A stretch of 64,000 nucleotides of DNA, from contig NZ_WOTN01000004.1 in the NCBI RefSeq assembly GCF_010993745.1, positions 558,001 to 622,000 of the forward strand. The letters run 5' to 3'. Position 1 is the first letter of the stretch. Each line of letters starts with the position of its first letter. The DNA comes from Fodinicola acaciae. GTDB taxonomy: Bacteria > Actinomycetota > Actinomycetes > Mycobacteriales > HKI-0501. Shown piece by piece: positions 33,488 to 43,781 of this stretch. Made by a program: the position numbers and the translations under genes. The notes beneath the pieces are model-generated. The model was not told the DNA's origin. It made no database searches and worked only from the letters and a program-made list of their open reading frames with translations.

Positions 33488-34174
33488 TCAACGGCGCCCC
33501 TTGTTGGTCATCCGGTTTCCCCTGCCGGATGGAGCGCCTTGGTTCTTGCGTACCACCACTACGGTCGCAGGCTCGTCCACCACGCCCGCACCGCACCGCA
33601 CAGTTCGCGTTTCACCGCCGCCGCGTTTTTGGATCGCCGCGCGATGCGTCTCCAACTCGACCTCCGCCGAGGAGCCCTTCATCGCCAGCAACTCGCCTCC
33701 TGGCCGCACCAGTGGGAGGCACCACCGCGCCAGCTTGTCGAGCGGTGCAACCGCTCGAGCCGTCACCACGTCCGCGCTGAGCTTTCCGGCCTGTTCTTCG
33801 GCGCGACCGCGTACGACCCGGACGTTGTCCAGGCCGAGACCGTCCACCGCCTCGATGAGAAAAGTGACTCGCCGCTCCAGCGGCTCCAGGAGAGTCACCC
33901 TCAGATCGGCTCGCGCCACCGCGAGCACCAGGCCCGGCAGCCCAGCTCCCGAGCCAACGTCGATCACAGTCGAGTCAGCCGCCAGCAACTCGGCGACGAC
34001 CGCGCAGTTCAGTACGTGCCGTGGCCAGATGCGCTCCGCTTCGCGCGGACCGATCAGCCCTCGCTCGATGCCGGGACCGACCAGCCAGCCGACCAGCTCT
34101 TGCGCAAGCGGCAGCCGGCCACCGAAGACGGTGTGCGCGGCTGCCGCGAATTCGTCCGGGGGTGCGTGCCCCAT
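33488..34174 (-). CDS. rsmG: 16S rRNA (guanine-527-N7) methyltransferase
   Basis: Methylates G527 of 16S rRNA. The protein has 228 residues with the SAM-binding motif VIDVGSGAGLPGLVLAVARA and the downstream TLLEPLERRVTFL and VVTARAVAPLDKL blocks of GidB/RsmG. The IWPRHVLNCAVV element before motif I corresponds to the conserved RHxxDS region. It sits between khpB (13-bp gap) and parA (9-bp gap) in the leftward operon. The C-terminal 25 residues are basic. Loss of function in this family gives low-level streptomycin resistance. Confidence 0.95.
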   Translation of the reverse strand: MGHAPPDEFAAAAHTVFGGRLPLAQELVGWLVGPGIERGLIGPREAERIWPRHVLNCAVVAELLAADSTVIDVGSGAGLPGLVLAVARADLRVTLLEPLERRVTFLIEAVDGLGLDNVRVVRGRAEEQAGKLSADVVTARAVAPLDKLARWCLPLVRPGGELLAMKGSSAEVELETHRAAIQKRGGGETRTVRCGAGVVDEPATVVVVRKNQGAPSGRGNRMTNKGRR

Positions 34175-34187
34175 CAGCGCTCTGAGG

Positions 34188-34745
34188 TCACTTTTGGAGA
34201 CGCACCACCACGCGCCGCTGCGGCTCTTCGCCTTCGGACTCGCTGAACACGCCGTCCTGGTCCGCGATCGCGTCGTGCACGACCTTGCGCTCGAACGGGT
34301 TCATCGCGTCCAGCCGTACGTCTTCCGAGGACTGCCGCGCGCGCTCGACCGCCTTCGTCGCGATCTCGACGAGCTGCGCACGCCGCCGCTCGCGATAGCC
34401 GCCGACATCCAGCATCAGCCGGCTGCGTACGCCGGTCTGCTGCACGACCGCGAGCCGGGTCAGCTCCTGCAGCGCGTCCAGTGTCGCTCCACCGGGACCG
34501 ATCAACGACTGTAGGCCACGGCCGACCACCGCCACCACCGCGCGGTCGCCTTCCACGTCCATGTCGAGGTCGCCGTCGTAGTCCACGATGTCCAGCAGCT
34601 GCTCGATGTAGTCGGCAGCGATGTCACCCTCGCGGACCAGCAGTTCCGAACGGCTCAGCCCGCTCTTGCTCTCGGCCTGGCCGGCGCCGTCCTCCGCTTC
34701 CGCGGTCTCCACCGTCGACGCTTCTTCGGTCACTACGCGCTCCAC
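34188..34745 (-). CDS. khpB: RNA-binding protein KhpB (Jag)
   Basis: A 185-residue RNA-binding protein. An acidic N terminus of about 50 residues is followed by a KH-type domain with VVGRGLQSLIGPGGATLDAL and then an R3H domain (QLVEIATKAVERARQSSEDV, followed by LDAMNPFERKVVHDAI). In other bacteria KhpB acts with KhpA on mRNAs of cell division and envelope growth. The start at GTG 34745 has GGGAG close by; the internal GTG at 34733 is possible. It lies between yidC and rsmG as in most actinobacteria. Confidence 0.93.
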   Translation of the reverse strand: MERVVTEEASTVETAEAEDGAGQAESKSGLSRSELLVREGDIAADYIEQLLDIVDYDGDLDMDVEGDRAVVAVVGRGLQSLIGPGGATLDALQELTRLAVVQQTGVRSRLMLDVGGYRERRRAQLVEIATKAVERARQSSEDVRLDAMNPFERKVVHDAIADQDGVFSESEGEEPQRRVVVRLQK

Positions 34746-34864
34746 TTCTCCCGCTCACTTCCGGCGGACTGATGGCCGCAAAGGCCTCGCCGCCGCTCAA
34801 GTCTCTGGTGGACCAGGGTAAGCCCGCGCCACGGAGCCGCCCCGGCGGTCCCGTGGCCGGCCTG

Positions 34865-36037
34865 CTATTTGGTCCTGCTGGCGTCCGGCTTGGCCGGGCT
34901 GTCGGTCGGCCGGCCATCGCGGCGCCCGGACGAGCCCTGCTGCTTTCCGCCGGAGCCGCGCCCGTTCTGCCGGTTGCCGGCGGCCGGCTGGTTGATCGAC
35001 GCGCGGCGCGCGGACGGCTGGCCCTTGCCCTTGGGTCCGCTGCCTTTCTTGGCCGGCGTCGCCGGCTTCGCGTCGTCGCCCTTGTCCAGCGACACGTCCG
35101 CCTTGCGTACGGCCGCGGCCGGCTGCGCCGGTCGGCCACCCTTCTTCGGGTTGACCGGCTTCGCGCCGGGCTTCGGCGCCAGCTGCTGGCCGACCGACGG
35201 CTTGTCGTCCTCAGCCTTCTTGGCGCCGTCCTTCGCGGCCGCGCCGGCCGGCGGGTGCTTGTGCAGCACGTAGAACTGCTGGCCCATGGAGAACAGGTTC
35301 TGGGTGACCCAGTAGACGACCACACCGATCGGGAACAGCGAGCCGGAGACCAGCAGCGACAGCGGGATGCCATAGAGCATCAGCTTCTGGATCATCGCCT
35401 GCTGCGGATCGGCGGTCGCGGCCGTACGCGCGATCATCTGCCGCTGCGTGATGTACGTCGTCGCGACCATGATCGCGATCAGGCAGCCAGCGACCACCTT
35501 CACCACGACACCGTTGGCGTTGAGCGCCGTCAGCACGTCTGCGTTGGAGTTGAACTGCGCCGCGATCGGTGCGCCGAAAAGGGTCGCGTGGGACGCGCCC
35601 TGGAACTGGTCCAACGTCCAGCCGTACTGACTCGGCCAGATCTTCCAGTTGACCGAGTCGATCGGGTTGATGCCACGCAACACGTGGAAAAGTCCGAGGA
35701 ACACCGGGATCTGCAGCAGCAGCGGCAGGCAACCCATCAGCGGGTTGGCCTTCTCCCGCCGATAGAGCTCCATCATCTCGCGCTGCAGCGTCTCGCGGTC
35801 GTTCTTGTATTTCTTCTGCAGCTCCTTCACCTGCGGCTGCAGTGCCTGCATGGCCCGCTGCGACTTGATCTGCTTCATGAAGACCGGGAACAGGATCACC
35901 CGCACGGTGATCACCAGGAACACGATTGCCAGCACCCAGGCGAGTCCGCTCTGCGGGCCCAACACGACCGCCCACAGGCTGTGCCATTTGAGCAGGATCC
36001 ACGAGATCGCGATGTAGATCCAGTTCAGATTGATCAC
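34865..36037 (-). CDS. yidC: Membrane protein insertase YidC
   Basis: Inserts and folds membrane proteins, alone or with SecYEG. The protein has 390 residues. It has about five transmembrane segments: [20 protein letters not shown], then [19 protein letters not shown] with the groove Arg, the amphipathic [17 protein letters not shown] loop, [19 protein letters not shown], and two C-terminal segments near [19 protein letters not shown] and [15 protein letters not shown]. The last 120 residues are Lys/Pro/Gly-rich and probably bind ribosomes. GTG 36037 overlaps the yidD stop (GTGA). No lipoprotein signal, unlike some actinobacterial paralogues. Confidence 0.95.
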   Translation of the reverse strand: MINLNWIYIAISWILLKWHSLWAVVLGPQSGLAWVLAIVFLVITVRVILFPVFMKQIKSQRAMQALQPQVKELQKKYKNDRETLQREMMELYRREKANPLMGCLPLLLQIPVFLGLFHVLRGINPIDSVNWKIWPSQYGWTLDQFQGASHATLFGAPIAAQFNSNADVLTALNANGVVVKVVAGCLIAIMVATTYITQRQMIARTAATADPQQAMIQKLMLYGIPLSLLVSGSLFPIGVVVYWVTQNLFSMGQQFYVLHKHPPAGAAAKDGAKKAEDDKPSVGQQLAPKPGAKPVNPKKGGRPAQPAAAVRKADVSLDKGDDAKPATPAKKGSGPKGKGQPSARRASINQPAAGNRQNGRGSGGKQQGSSGRRDGRPTDSPAKPDASRTK

Positions 36038-36333
36038 CGGGTTGCTCCAGAGAATCTCGTTATGCGACGCGAGTGCCGCTCGGGGACCGGGTCATATCCA
36101 CCCGGATGGAACGGATGGCAGCGCAGCAGCCGCCAGGCGGCCAGGGCCAGCCCGCGCCACGCGCCGTGGACACGCAACGCCTCGACGGCGTACGCGCTGC
36201 AGGTCGGATAGAACCGGCACCGCGGCGGCAACCCGGGACTTATCCATCGACGGTACGCCTGCACGGGAAGGATCAGCAGCCGCGCCGGCCAACTGCCGGG
36301 ACGGGCACCGTGGTCGTGCGACGGCGTGCTCAT
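36034..36333 (-). CDS. yidD: Membrane protein insertion efficiency factor YidD
   Basis: A 99-residue small membrane-associated protein that assists YidC. It contains the family signature [20 protein letters not shown] followed by [20 protein letters not shown] and [18 protein letters not shown], with the conserved cysteines. The start ATG overlaps the rnpA stop (ATGA), and its own stop overlaps the yidC start, so all three are translationally coupled. Confidence 0.95.
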   Translation of the reverse strand: MSTPSHDHGARPGSWPARLLILPVQAYRRWISPGLPPRCRFYPTCSAYAVEALRVHGAWRGLALAAWRLLRCHPFHPGGYDPVPERHSRRITRFSGATR

Positions 36334-36677
36334 GTGACCGTACGTTTCAACAAACTGCGCAAGGCCGAGTCCAGGTCGGCGCCGAGCACCGCGGACGACG
36401 TGTCCTTCGCCGCCGGCAACGCCCGTACGACCAGGTCGGAACCGGCAGGCAACAGCTCGAGCCGGTCGCGCACGAGGTGCCGCAGCTGGCGCTGCACGCG
36501 GTGGCGTACCACCGACGACCCGACGGCCTTGGAAACCACGAAACCGGCCCGGCGTACGCCGGAACCGGTTCCTACCGTCAGGTGTGCGACCAGGGTGCGC
36601 CGACCGGTCCGCCGGCCAGCCCGGACGACCCGGGTGAACTCGTCGCGGCTGCGCAGCCGCGCGGCCGCCGGCAACAC
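36330..36677 (-). CDS. rnpA: Ribonuclease P protein component
   Basis: Protein subunit that helps RNase P RNA remove tRNA 5' leaders. The protein has 115 residues with the basic signature [20 protein letters not shown] followed by [13 protein letters not shown], the RNR-type motif reading RHRVQRQLR. It starts at GTG 36677, 8 bp after rpmH, the universal rpmH-rnpA order, and is coupled to yidD by ATGA. Confidence 0.95.
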   Translation of the reverse strand: MLPAAARLRSRDEFTRVVRAGRRTGRRTLVAHLTVGTGSGVRRAGFVVSKAVGSSVVRHRVQRQLRHLVRDRLELLPAGSDLVVRALPAAKDTSSAVLGADLDSALRSLLKRTVT

Positions 36678-36685
36678 GGCGACCG

Positions 36686-36823
36686 TCAGGCCGACAGCTT
36701 CTTGCGACCCTTGAGCCGGCGCGCCGCGAGGATCGCGCGGCCCGCGCGGGTGCTCATCCGCAGCCGGAAGCCGTGGGTGCGGGCACGGCGGCGGTTGTGC
36801 GGCTGGAAGGTGCGCTTGCTCAC
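36686..36823 (-). CDS. rpmH: 50S ribosomal protein L34
   Basis: A 45-residue ribosomal protein beginning [20 protein letters not shown] after the GTG start and ending [14 protein letters not shown], a full-length L34. GTG 36823 follows GGAG. It is the first gene of the leftward operon that runs to parB; the promoter lies in the dnaA-rpmH gap. Confidence 0.97.
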   Translation of the reverse strand: MSKRTFQPHNRRRARTHGFRLRMSTRAGRAILAARRLKGRKKLSA

Positions 36824-37422
36824 GTCGATATCTCCGTTACGGCTGGTGCGGTCATCTCACGGTCGTGACGTCCGGGGTGCCTGCCCACGACACGTCCGGT
36901 TCGTACCGGAAACCGCCGTTGGCTGCTCCGCCTGCCGGACGTCCTCGGTGCACTCGGTCTTGCCTTGGCGCACACAAAACTGGCCGGCACACGGCCATAG
37001 TCTCAAACAGACTACTGACGTGACCCGCGAGCGGTCAAACACACCCCTCGCATGACACGCCGGTCTGCCTGTCAGCAAAGATATCCCAAGCCTGTGGACA
37101 ACGCCTTGTACGGCCCCGCCGCGCGCTGTTAGCGTGCTCGTCCTCGGCGGTTGGCCACATACCAGTGGTTGCGAGCGCGCGATCCGCTCGGGTGGGGAAT
37201 GATCAACACGGTCTGGCTGACCTGCGCGGGAGGGGCATTCGGCGCGGCACCGGACCATCTAAGGGGGCGATGGGGACGTGACGGCGCAACAGCCCGTCCA
37301 GCCGGCTGGCCGGCGGTCATCCGACGCGTACACAGGGTGTGGAAATCGATGTGGACAACCGGGCCGGCAAACCCGTTTCCGGTGCCGCGCGTGTCGGGGA
37401 CCAGCTGGGAAGGAGCACGCCG
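36824..37422. promoter_or_regulatory. rpmH-dnaA intergenic region with DnaA boxes
   Basis: About 600 bp without a gene. Exact consensus DnaA boxes TGTGGACAA lie at 37093-37101 and 37350-37358; a TGTGGAAA near 37338 is a weaker match. The second perfect box is about 65 bp before the dnaA start, suggesting autoregulation. The region must also hold the divergent promoters of rpmH and dnaA; I could not place -10/-35 elements with confidence. Confidence 0.7.
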
Positions 37423-38952
37423 GTGGCTGATGACGACAAGCCCAACCTCGACGTCATCTGGGGGGAGACCACCGCTGGACTCGGCGGCGAGTCGCTCGGG
37501 GCCCAGCAGCGCGCATGGCTGCGGCTGACCCGGCCGCTCGCGCTGGTCGAGGACACCGCGATCGTCGCCGCGCCCAACCAGTTCGCCAAAGAGATGATCG
37601 AGCAGCGGCTGCGTCCGCTCATCGCCAAGGCGCTGTCCGAGCGGATCGGCCGGTCGGTCGGTGTCGCGGTGACGGTCCTGCCCGAGGACGCGCCGGTGTC
37701 GCCGGCGCCGGCCGCCGAGGCGGTCATCGCCGATGGTCCGGCCACCGACGGCTACACCTATTCAGAAGTCATCTCCACGACCAGCCGGCCGATCGCCGAG
37801 CCGCCGCCTGGACCGTCTGCTCCGGAGCCGCCGGTCGGGCGGCCGCATCTCGACGGCACCCCGGCCGCGCCCGGTCTCGGTGGTCCGGCGCCGGTCGGCA
37901 ACCGCGCGCACGTCGAGCCGGCACGGCTCAACCCGAAATACATCTTCGACTCGTTCGTGATCGGCTCGAGCAACCGCTTCGCGCACGCCGCCGCCATCGC
38001 GGTCGCCGAGGCGCCGGCCAAGGCGTACAACCCGCTGTTCATCTACGGCGGTTCCGGTCTCGGCAAGACCCATCTGCTGCACGCGATCGGCCATTACGCC
38101 CAGCGGCTCGGCCACGCCAAGTCGGTCCGGTACGTGTCCACCGAGGAGTTCACCAACGAGTTCATCAACTCGTTGCGCGACGACAAGGCGCAGATCTTCC
38201 AGCGCCGCTATCGCGACGTGGACATCCTGCTGGTCGACGACATCCAGTTCCTCGAGCGCGCCGAGCGTACGCAGGAGGAGTTCTTCCACACCTTCAACAC
38301 GCTGCACAACGCCAACAAGCAGATCGTGATCTCCTCCGACCGGTCGCCGAAGCAGCTGGCGACGCTGGAGGAGCGGCTGCGTACGCGCTTCGAGTGGGGC
38401 CTGCTCACCGACATCCAGCCGCCGGACCTCGAGACGCGCATCGCGATCCTGCGGAAGAAGGCCGCTCAGGAACGGCTCGCCGCGCCGCCGGAGGTGCTGG
38501 AGTTCATCGCCAGCAAGATCGCCAGCAACATCCGCGAGCTGGAAGGCGCGCTGATCCGGATCACCGCCTTCGCCAGCCTCAACCGGCAGGAGGTCGACAC
38601 CGGCCTCGCCGAGGTGGTGCTGCGCGACCTCATCCCGGCCGACGGCGGACCGGAGATCACCGCGACGCAGATCATGGGGGCCACCGCCGAGTACTTCGGC
38701 GTGACGATCGACGACCTGTGTGGCCAGTCGCGCAGCCGCGTACTGGTCAACGCGCGCCAGGTCGCCATGTATCTCTGCCGCGAGCTGACCGACCTGTCGC
38801 TGCCGAAGATCGGCCAGTCGTTCGGCAACCGCGACCACACCACGGTCATGCACGCTGACAAGAAGATCCGCCAGCACATGGCCGAGCGGCGTGCGCTCTA
38901 CAACCAGATCGCCGAGCTGACCAACCGCATCAAACAGCGGGCCCAGCAGTGA
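37423..38952 (+). CDS. dnaA: Chromosomal replication initiator DnaA
   Basis: Binds DnaA boxes and melts oriC with ATP. The protein has 509 residues: domain I (about 1-90), a Pro-rich domain II linker (100-165), the AAA+ domain with [20 protein letters not shown] (Walker A), [20 protein letters not shown] (Walker B) and sensor [10 protein letters not shown], and domain IV with the DNA-binding signature [22 protein letters not shown] 37423 is supported by GGGAAGGAG and by homologues starting here; the frame is open to 37339. Divergent from rpmH, with oriC downstream. Confidence 0.97.
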   Translation: MADDDKPNLDVIWGETTAGLGGESLGAQQRAWLRLTRPLALVEDTAIVAAPNQFAKEMIEQRLRPLIAKALSERIGRSVGVAVTVLPEDAPVSPAPAAEAVIADGPATDGYTYSEVISTTSRPIAEPPPGPSAPEPPVGRPHLDGTPAAPGLGGPAPVGNRAHVEPARLNPKYIFDSFVIGSSNRFAHAAAIAVAEAPAKAYNPLFIYGGSGLGKTHLLHAIGHYAQRLGHAKSVRYVSTEEFTNEFINSLRDDKAQIFQRRYRDVDILLVDDIQFLERAERTQEEFFHTFNTLHNANKQIVISSDRSPKQLATLEERLRTRFEWGLLTDIQPPDLETRIAILRKKAAQERLAAPPEVLEFIASKIASNIRELEGALIRITAFASLNRQEVDTGLAEVVLRDLIPADGGPEITATQIMGATAEYFGVTIDDLCGQSRSRVLVNARQVAMYLCRELTDLSLPKIGQSFGNRDHTTVMHADKKIRQHMAERRALYNQIAELTNRIKQRAQQ

Positions 38953-38969
38953 GCCGCGTACGCACCGGA

Positions 38970-39245
38970 GACGTCCACAGCCAGAGTGCACAGCCTGGGG
39001 ATAACTCTGGGGATAACGGTGGATGGACGTGGACAACGGATGAACAACGGTCGGTTGTCGACAGGCCGTTCACCGATTCGCCCGCTGTCCCCACCGGACG
39101 TCCACATGGCCATTTTGGCGCTGACCTGGAAATACGGCCGTCGTCCACGGTTTCCACAAGTGCGAAGACGTCTACGAACTATCTATCTCGAGGACTTCTT
39201 CACAGCGCTTCGCTTCGGCCCGATCTGGGGACAACGGCCAGACAG
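38970..39245. other. oriC: Origin of replication oriC
   Basis: The dnaA-dnaN gap (397 bp) contains a dense array of DnaA-box-like 9-mers on both strands: 38971-38979, 38996-39004, 39008-39016, 39028-39036 (TTGTCCACG), 39055-39063 (TTGTCGACA), 39098-39106, 39141-39149, 39151-39159 and 39236-39244. The most AT-rich segment is near 39175-39205 and could be the unwinding site. Placement between dnaA and dnaN matches Streptomyces and mycobacterial origins. Confidence 0.9.
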
Positions 39246-39349
39246 CGCCGAAAAACGGATGATCCGGCCGTGATTCCGGTCCCGGTGAACCGTCCGTTTC
39301 GGCGGACGTGCACACTGACGAATCGAAAAGCATCTCCAGGAGGGCCTCG

Positions 39350-40477
39350 ATGAAATTCCGGGTCGAGCGTGAGGCGCTCGCGGACGCGGTCGCGTGGACG
39401 GCCAAGAGCCTGCCGGCCCGACCGCCGGTTCCGGTGCTGGCCGGCGTGTTGCTGACCGCTGACGCCGACAGGCTGATGGTCTCGGGTTTCGACTACGAGG
39501 TCTCCACTCAGGTTGGCATCGACGTCTCGAGCGACGAGGCCGGCAAGGTGTTGGTGTCCGGCCGGTTGCTGGCCGAGATCACCCGCGCACTGCCCGCGCA
39601 TCCGGTGCAGGTCGTCGTCGAAGGCGCCAAGGCCGAGATCACCTGCGGCAGCGCCCGGTTCACCTTGCCGACCATGCCGGTCGAGGACTATCCGACGCTG
39701 CCGTCCATGCCCACCGTCGCCGGCACGTTGAACGGCGCGACCTTCGCAAACGCGGTGCATCAGGTCGCCATCGCGGCGGGTCGCGACGACACGTTGCCGA
39801 TGCTCACCGGCGTACGCCTCGAGCTGGAAAGCGACCGCGTCACGCTGGCGGCGACCGACCGCTATCGGCTGGCCGTACGCGAGCTGACCTGGCATCCGGG
39901 CTCGTCGGACGTGTCCACGACCGCGCTGGTGCCGGCGCGTACGCTCTCCGACACCGCCAAGGCGCTGGCGAGTGCCGACGAGGTGCAGCTCGCGCTTTCG
40001 CAGCCGGAGACCGGCGAGGGCATCATCGGTTTCGCCGGTGCCGATCGCCGCTCGACGACCCGCCTGCTCGACGCGGAGTTCGTGAAATACCGCTCGTTGC
40101 TGCCGGACAGCTTCGCGGCTCGAGCGACCGTCCCGACCGCCACGCTGACCGAGGTGATCAAGCGCGTGGCGCTGGTCGCCGAGCGCAACACGCCGATCCG
40201 CCTGTCGTTCACCAAGGACGAGCTGACCGCGGAGGCCGGTGGCAGCGACGACGCGCGCGCGTCGGAGACCACGGAGGCCACATACGACGGCGACGAGATG
40301 ACCGTCGCGTTCAACCCGGCGTATCTGCTCGACGGCCTCAACGCGATCGAGTCCGACACGGCCGTGTTGTCGTTCACCGCGCCACAGAAACCTGCGGTCA
40401 TCACCGGCGCGGACGAGAATGGGTCCGACAAGGTCGACTACCGCTACGTGTTGATGCCGGTGCGCCTGACCGGCTGA
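39350..40477 (+). CDS. dnaN: DNA polymerase III sliding clamp (beta)
   Basis: Ring-shaped processivity clamp of 375 residues with three repeated clamp domains. It begins MKFRVEREALADAVAWTAKS; PTMPVEDYPTLP and the terminal YRYVLMPVRL are family landmarks. ATG 39350 follows CAGGAGGG. It is directly downstream of oriC and probably co-regulated with dnaA. Nothing odd is seen. Confidence 0.97.
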   Translation: MKFRVEREALADAVAWTAKSLPARPPVPVLAGVLLTADADRLMVSGFDYEVSTQVGIDVSSDEAGKVLVSGRLLAEITRALPAHPVQVVVEGAKAEITCGSARFTLPTMPVEDYPTLPSMPTVAGTLNGATFANAVHQVAIAAGRDDTLPMLTGVRLELESDRVTLAATDRYRLAVRELTWHPGSSDVSTTALVPARTLSDTAKALASADEVQLALSQPETGEGIIGFAGADRRSTTRLLDAEFVKYRSLLPDSFAARATVPTATLTEVIKRVALVAERNTPIRLSFTKDELTAEAGGSDDARASETTEATYDGDEMTVAFNPAYLLDGLNAIESDTAVLSFTAPQKPAVITGADENGSDKVDYRYVLMPVRLTG

Positions 40478-40539
40478 GGCCCGGAGCACACAACATCAAC
40501 CGTGCCTGCTCGAGGTGCGGGTCAGGGGAGCGATAACGC

Positions 40540-41433
40540 ATGCAGCTCGGCATGATCGGTCTCGGCCGGATGGGTGGCAACATGGCCGCCCGGCTGAAGA
40601 AGGCGGGCCACACCGTCATCGGCTATGACCGCGACCCGAAGGTGTCCGACACCGAGAGCCTCGCGGACCTGGTCGGCAAGCTCGAGGCGCCTCGAGCGAT
40701 CTGGGTGATGGTGCCGGCCGGCAAGATCACCGCCGGCGTGATCGACGAGCTGGGCAGCTTGCTGTCCGCCGGCGACGTGGTGATCGACGGCGGCAACTCC
40801 AAGTGGCTCGATGACGCCAAACATGCCGAGCAGTTGGCCGCCAACGGCATCGAGTTCGTGGACTGTGGTGTGTCCGGCGGCGTGTGGGGCCAGCAGTACG
40901 GCTATGGCCTGATGGCCGGCGGTGACGCGAAAAACGTCGAGCGGCTGATGCCGATCTTCGACGCGCTGCGGCCGGAAGGCCCGCGTGAGGAGGGCTTCGT
41001 CCACGCGGGCGGCGTCGGTGCCGGTCATTACGCGAAGATGGTGCACAACGGCATCGAATATGGCCTGATGCAGGCATACGCGGAAGGCTTCGAGCTGCTC
41101 GAGGCGTCGTCGGTGACCACCGACAACGTGCCGAAGATCTTCAAGGCGTGGACCCGCGGCACGGTCGTACGCTCGTGGCTGCTCGACCTGATGGTGCGCG
41201 CGCTCGAGTCCGACGACGATCTTTCCGAGATCAAGGGCTATGCCGACGACTCCGGCGAGGGCCGGTGGACGGTCGAGCAGGCGATCGAAAACGCCGTACC
41301 GATGCCGGTCATCTCCGCCGCGCTGTTCGCGCGTTTTTCCTCCAGGCAGCCCGATTCTCCGGCGATGAAGGCGGTCGCCGCGCTGCGCAACCAGTTTGGC
41401 GGACACGCCATCCTGCCGGAGAGCGGCGGCTGA
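40540..41433 (+). CDS. gnd: 6-phosphogluconate dehydrogenase, short (decarboxylating) type
   Basis: Converts 6-phosphogluconate to ribulose 5-phosphate with NAD(P) in the pentose phosphate pathway. The protein has 297 residues, the short GndA/YqeC-like form. The N-terminal dinucleotide motif is MIGLGRMGGNMAARL; VIDGGNSKWLDD and the catalytic GVGAGHYAKMVHNGIEYGLM are conserved. The position between dnaN and recF is typical for actinomycetes. ATG 40540 is clear. Confidence 0.95.
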   Translation: MQLGMIGLGRMGGNMAARLKKAGHTVIGYDRDPKVSDTESLADLVGKLEAPRAIWVMVPAGKITAGVIDELGSLLSAGDVVIDGGNSKWLDDAKHAEQLAANGIEFVDCGVSGGVWGQQYGYGLMAGGDAKNVERLMPIFDALRPEGPREEGFVHAGGVGAGHYAKMVHNGIEYGLMQAYAEGFELLEASSVTTDNVPKIFKAWTRGTVVRSWLLDLMVRALESDDDLSEIKGYADDSGEGRWTVEQAIENAVPMPVISAALFARFSSRQPDSPAMKAVAALRNQFGGHAILPESGG

Positions 41434-41449
41434 CGTTTCACGGGAAACA
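41434..41449. promoter_or_regulatory. parS: parS-like site, imperfect
   Basis: CGTTTCACGGGAAACA matches the parS palindrome at 14 of 16 positions and lies in the 70-bp gnd-recF gap, immediately after the gnd stop codon. Confidence 0.6.
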
Positions 41450-41503
41450 TCGGACGTACGATCGAAGGAACGCTCCGGTCAGCGGTGAGGGGGTCAGGCA
41501 CTC

Positions 41504-42640
41504 GTGCGCGTACGGCATCTGAGCCTGGTCGACTTCCGCAGCTATCCGACCGCGGAAGTGCCGATCGATCCCGGTCCGAGCGTCTTCGTCGGTCCCAACG
41601 GCCAGGGCAAGACCAACCTGATGGAAGCCATCGGCTATGTGGCGACCCTCGGCAGTCACCGGGTCGGCACGGATGCGCCGATGGTGCGGTCCGGCGCGTC
41701 TCGAGCGGTGATCCGCGCGGCGATCGTACGCGACGACCGCGAGCTGCTGACCGAGCTGGAGATCGTGCCGGGCCGAGCCAACCGCGCGAAGCTCAACCGC
41801 ACGCAGGTGCGTCCTCGGGAGGTCCTTGGCGCATTACGCATGGTGATGTTCGCGCCGGAGGACCTGTCGCTCGTACGCGGCGATCCCTCCGACCGCCGGC
41901 GCTATCTGGACGAGCTGCTGGTCGCGCGGACGCCTCGCTATGCCGGCGTACGTGCCGACTATGAGCGCGTACTCAAACAGCGAAACGCGCTGCTCAAGAC
42001 CGCTGGCATGGCCCGCCGCGCGGGATCGGCCGGTGACCTGCGGACGCTGGACGTGTGGGACAACCACCTGGCCGTCCATGGCGCCGAGCTGCTCGCCGGC
42101 CGGCTCGAGCTGGTCAGGGCGGTGCAGCCGTTCGTCGCGAAGGGTTACGACGCGGTGAGTCAGGGCGCCGGTCCGGCGACCGTGACCTACCGGTGCTCGG
42201 CGCTCGAGGAAGGTGAGTCGGTCGACGAGCTGGCCGCGCAGAAGGACGTGTTGACCACGCGGTTGTTGACGGCGCTGGCCAAGGCGCGGCAGTCCGAGGT
42301 GGAGCGTGGCATCACACTGGTCGGTCCGCATCGCGACGACCTGGTGCTGCAGCTCGGTGACCTGCCGGCGAAGGGCTATGCCAGCCACGGCGAGTCGTGG
42401 TCGTACGCGCTGGCGTTGCAGCTCGCCGCGTACGATCTGCTCAGCGCCGACGGCGGCCAGCCGATGCTGATCCTGGACGACGTGTTCGCCGAGCTGGACG
42501 CCGGTCGCCGCGACCGGCTGGCCGAACTGGTCGCGCCGGCCGAGCAGGTGCTGGTCACCGCGGCCGTGCCTGGCGACGTACCGGCAAACCTGCAGGGTGC
42601 GCGCTATGAGGTGTCCGCTGGTGAGGTGCGCCGTGTCTGA
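41504..42640 (+). CDS. recF: DNA replication and repair protein RecF
   Basis: SMC-like ATPase that helps load RecA at gaps. The protein has 378 residues with Walker [19 protein letters not shown], the ABC signature region [20 protein letters not shown] and Walker [14 protein letters not shown]. It begins at GTG 41504. Its stop overlaps the dciA start by 8 bp. Standard dnaN-gnd-recF-dciA order. Confidence 0.96.
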   Translation: MRVRHLSLVDFRSYPTAEVPIDPGPSVFVGPNGQGKTNLMEAIGYVATLGSHRVGTDAPMVRSGASRAVIRAAIVRDDRELLTELEIVPGRANRAKLNRTQVRPREVLGALRMVMFAPEDLSLVRGDPSDRRRYLDELLVARTPRYAGVRADYERVLKQRNALLKTAGMARRAGSAGDLRTLDVWDNHLAVHGAELLAGRLELVRAVQPFVAKGYDAVSQGAGPATVTYRCSALEEGESVDELAAQKDVLTTRLLTALAKARQSEVERGITLVGPHRDDLVLQLGDLPAKGYASHGESWSYALALQLAAYDLLSADGGQPMLILDDVFAELDAGRRDRLAELVAPAEQVLVTAAVPGDVPANLQGARYEVSAGEVRRV

Positions 42641-43157
42641 CGACGAGCTGTCCTTCGAGGAGCCGGCCGGACCGGAGCTGGCACGCGCGGCGCTCGAGGC
42701 GGCTCGCGGTCGCAATTCAAGCAAGTCGAAAAAACGACGTAGCGTTTTGTCGACAAATCCACAATTGCGACGCTCCGGATATACCTCCGCTGGTCCCGAT
42801 CCGCGCGATCCGCAGCCGTTCGGACGGCTGCTGCGTCGGCTGGTTTCCGAGCGTGGCTGGGAAAAACCGGCCGCCGAGGGCCAGGTGATCGGCAACTGGG
42901 ACAAGGTGGTCGGTCCGGACATCGCCGCCCACTGCACGCCGGTCAGCCTGCGCGACGGCATGCTGACGCTGCAGGCCGAGTCGACCGCGTGGGCCACGCA
43001 GCTGCGGCTGCTGACGCCGAAGATCCTCGGCATCCTGGCGAAGGAGATCGGCTCCGGCGTGGTCACCAAGCTGGCCGTGCACGGTCCGGCGGCGCCGTCG
43101 TGGAAGAAGGGTCCGCGTACGGTCCGCGGCCGCGGTCCTCGAGACACCTACGGCTGA
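42633..43157 (+). CDS. dciA: DciA/DUF721 family protein
   Basis: A 174-residue protein of the DUF721 family, whose DciA members help load the replicative helicase in bacteria lacking DnaC/DnaI. The N-terminal 55 residues are charged and basic; the conserved domain starts near [20 protein letters not shown] and includes [23 protein letters not shown] 42633 follows GAGG and overlaps recF by 8 bp, indicating coupling. Corresponds to Rv0004. Confidence 0.88.
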   Translation: MSDDELSFEEPAGPELARAALEAARGRNSSKSKKRRSVLSTNPQLRRSGYTSAGPDPRDPQPFGRLLRRLVSERGWEKPAAEGQVIGNWDKVVGPDIAAHCTPVSLRDGMLTLQAESTAWATQLRLLTPKILGILAKEIGSGVVTKLAVHGPAAPSWKKGPRTVRGRGPRDTYG

Positions 43158-43214
43158 TTGTCACGCGGCCCAGCCGGCCGACCACTAACTGGTGTGCCTA
43201 CCAGAGGAGGTCGC

Positions 43215-43781
43215 ATGGCCGACCCACCGCAGACAGCGCGGATCGGACGAGATCCAGACGCATTCGAGGATTTCTATCGCCAGCACGTCGACGCGATCAG
43301 CCGTTTCGTCGCGCGCCGCGTCGACGACCCGTACTTGGCGGCCGACCTGACCGTCGAGGTTTTCGTCGCCGCTATCGAGGCCGCACGAAAACCGATCACG
43401 ATCCGGGGATCGGCCATCGGCTGGTTGTACGGCGTCGCACGTAACGTCATGGCCGCCGAACGCCGGCGGCAGGTGCGCGAACAACGGGCGGTACGCCGGC
43501 TGGCCGGACACGCCATGGTCGGCGAGGACGATGCCGCACGGTTGACCGAAAAGATCGACGCCGAGGCGCATGCGCGCGCTCTTTACCTTGCTATGGACGG
43601 ATTGTCCGACGCCGAGCGTGCCGTGCTCGAGCTGGTGGCGTTGGACGGTCTGGCCGTACAGGAGGCCGCCGAGGTGCTCGGCATCCGTCCGGCCGCGGCG
43701 CGCAAACGACTTCAACGAGCACGGCAGCGCGTACAGGTGCGGTTGCCGTCTTCTCTCGCTCTTTCGGAGGTTTTCTCATGA
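43215..43781 (+). CDS. ECF-type RNA polymerase sigma factor
   Basis: A 188-residue sigma factor. Region 2 contains AFEDFYRQHVDAISRFVARR, DDPYLAADLTVEVFVAAIEA and AIGWLYGVARNVMAAERRRQ; region 4 contains LSDAERAVLELVALDGLAVQ and the helix-turn-helix EVLGIRPAAARKRLQRARQR. ATG 43215 has a perfect AGGAGG 4 nt upstream. The stop overlaps the next start (ATGA). It lies in the accessory stretch between dciA and gyrB. Confidence 0.9.
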   Translation: MADPPQTARIGRDPDAFEDFYRQHVDAISRFVARRVDDPYLAADLTVEVFVAAIEAARKPITIRGSAIGWLYGVARNVMAAERRRQVREQRAVRRLAGHAMVGEDDAARLTEKIDAEAHARALYLAMDGLSDAERAVLELVALDGLAVQEAAEVLGIRPAAARKRLQRARQRVQVRLPSSLALSEVFS

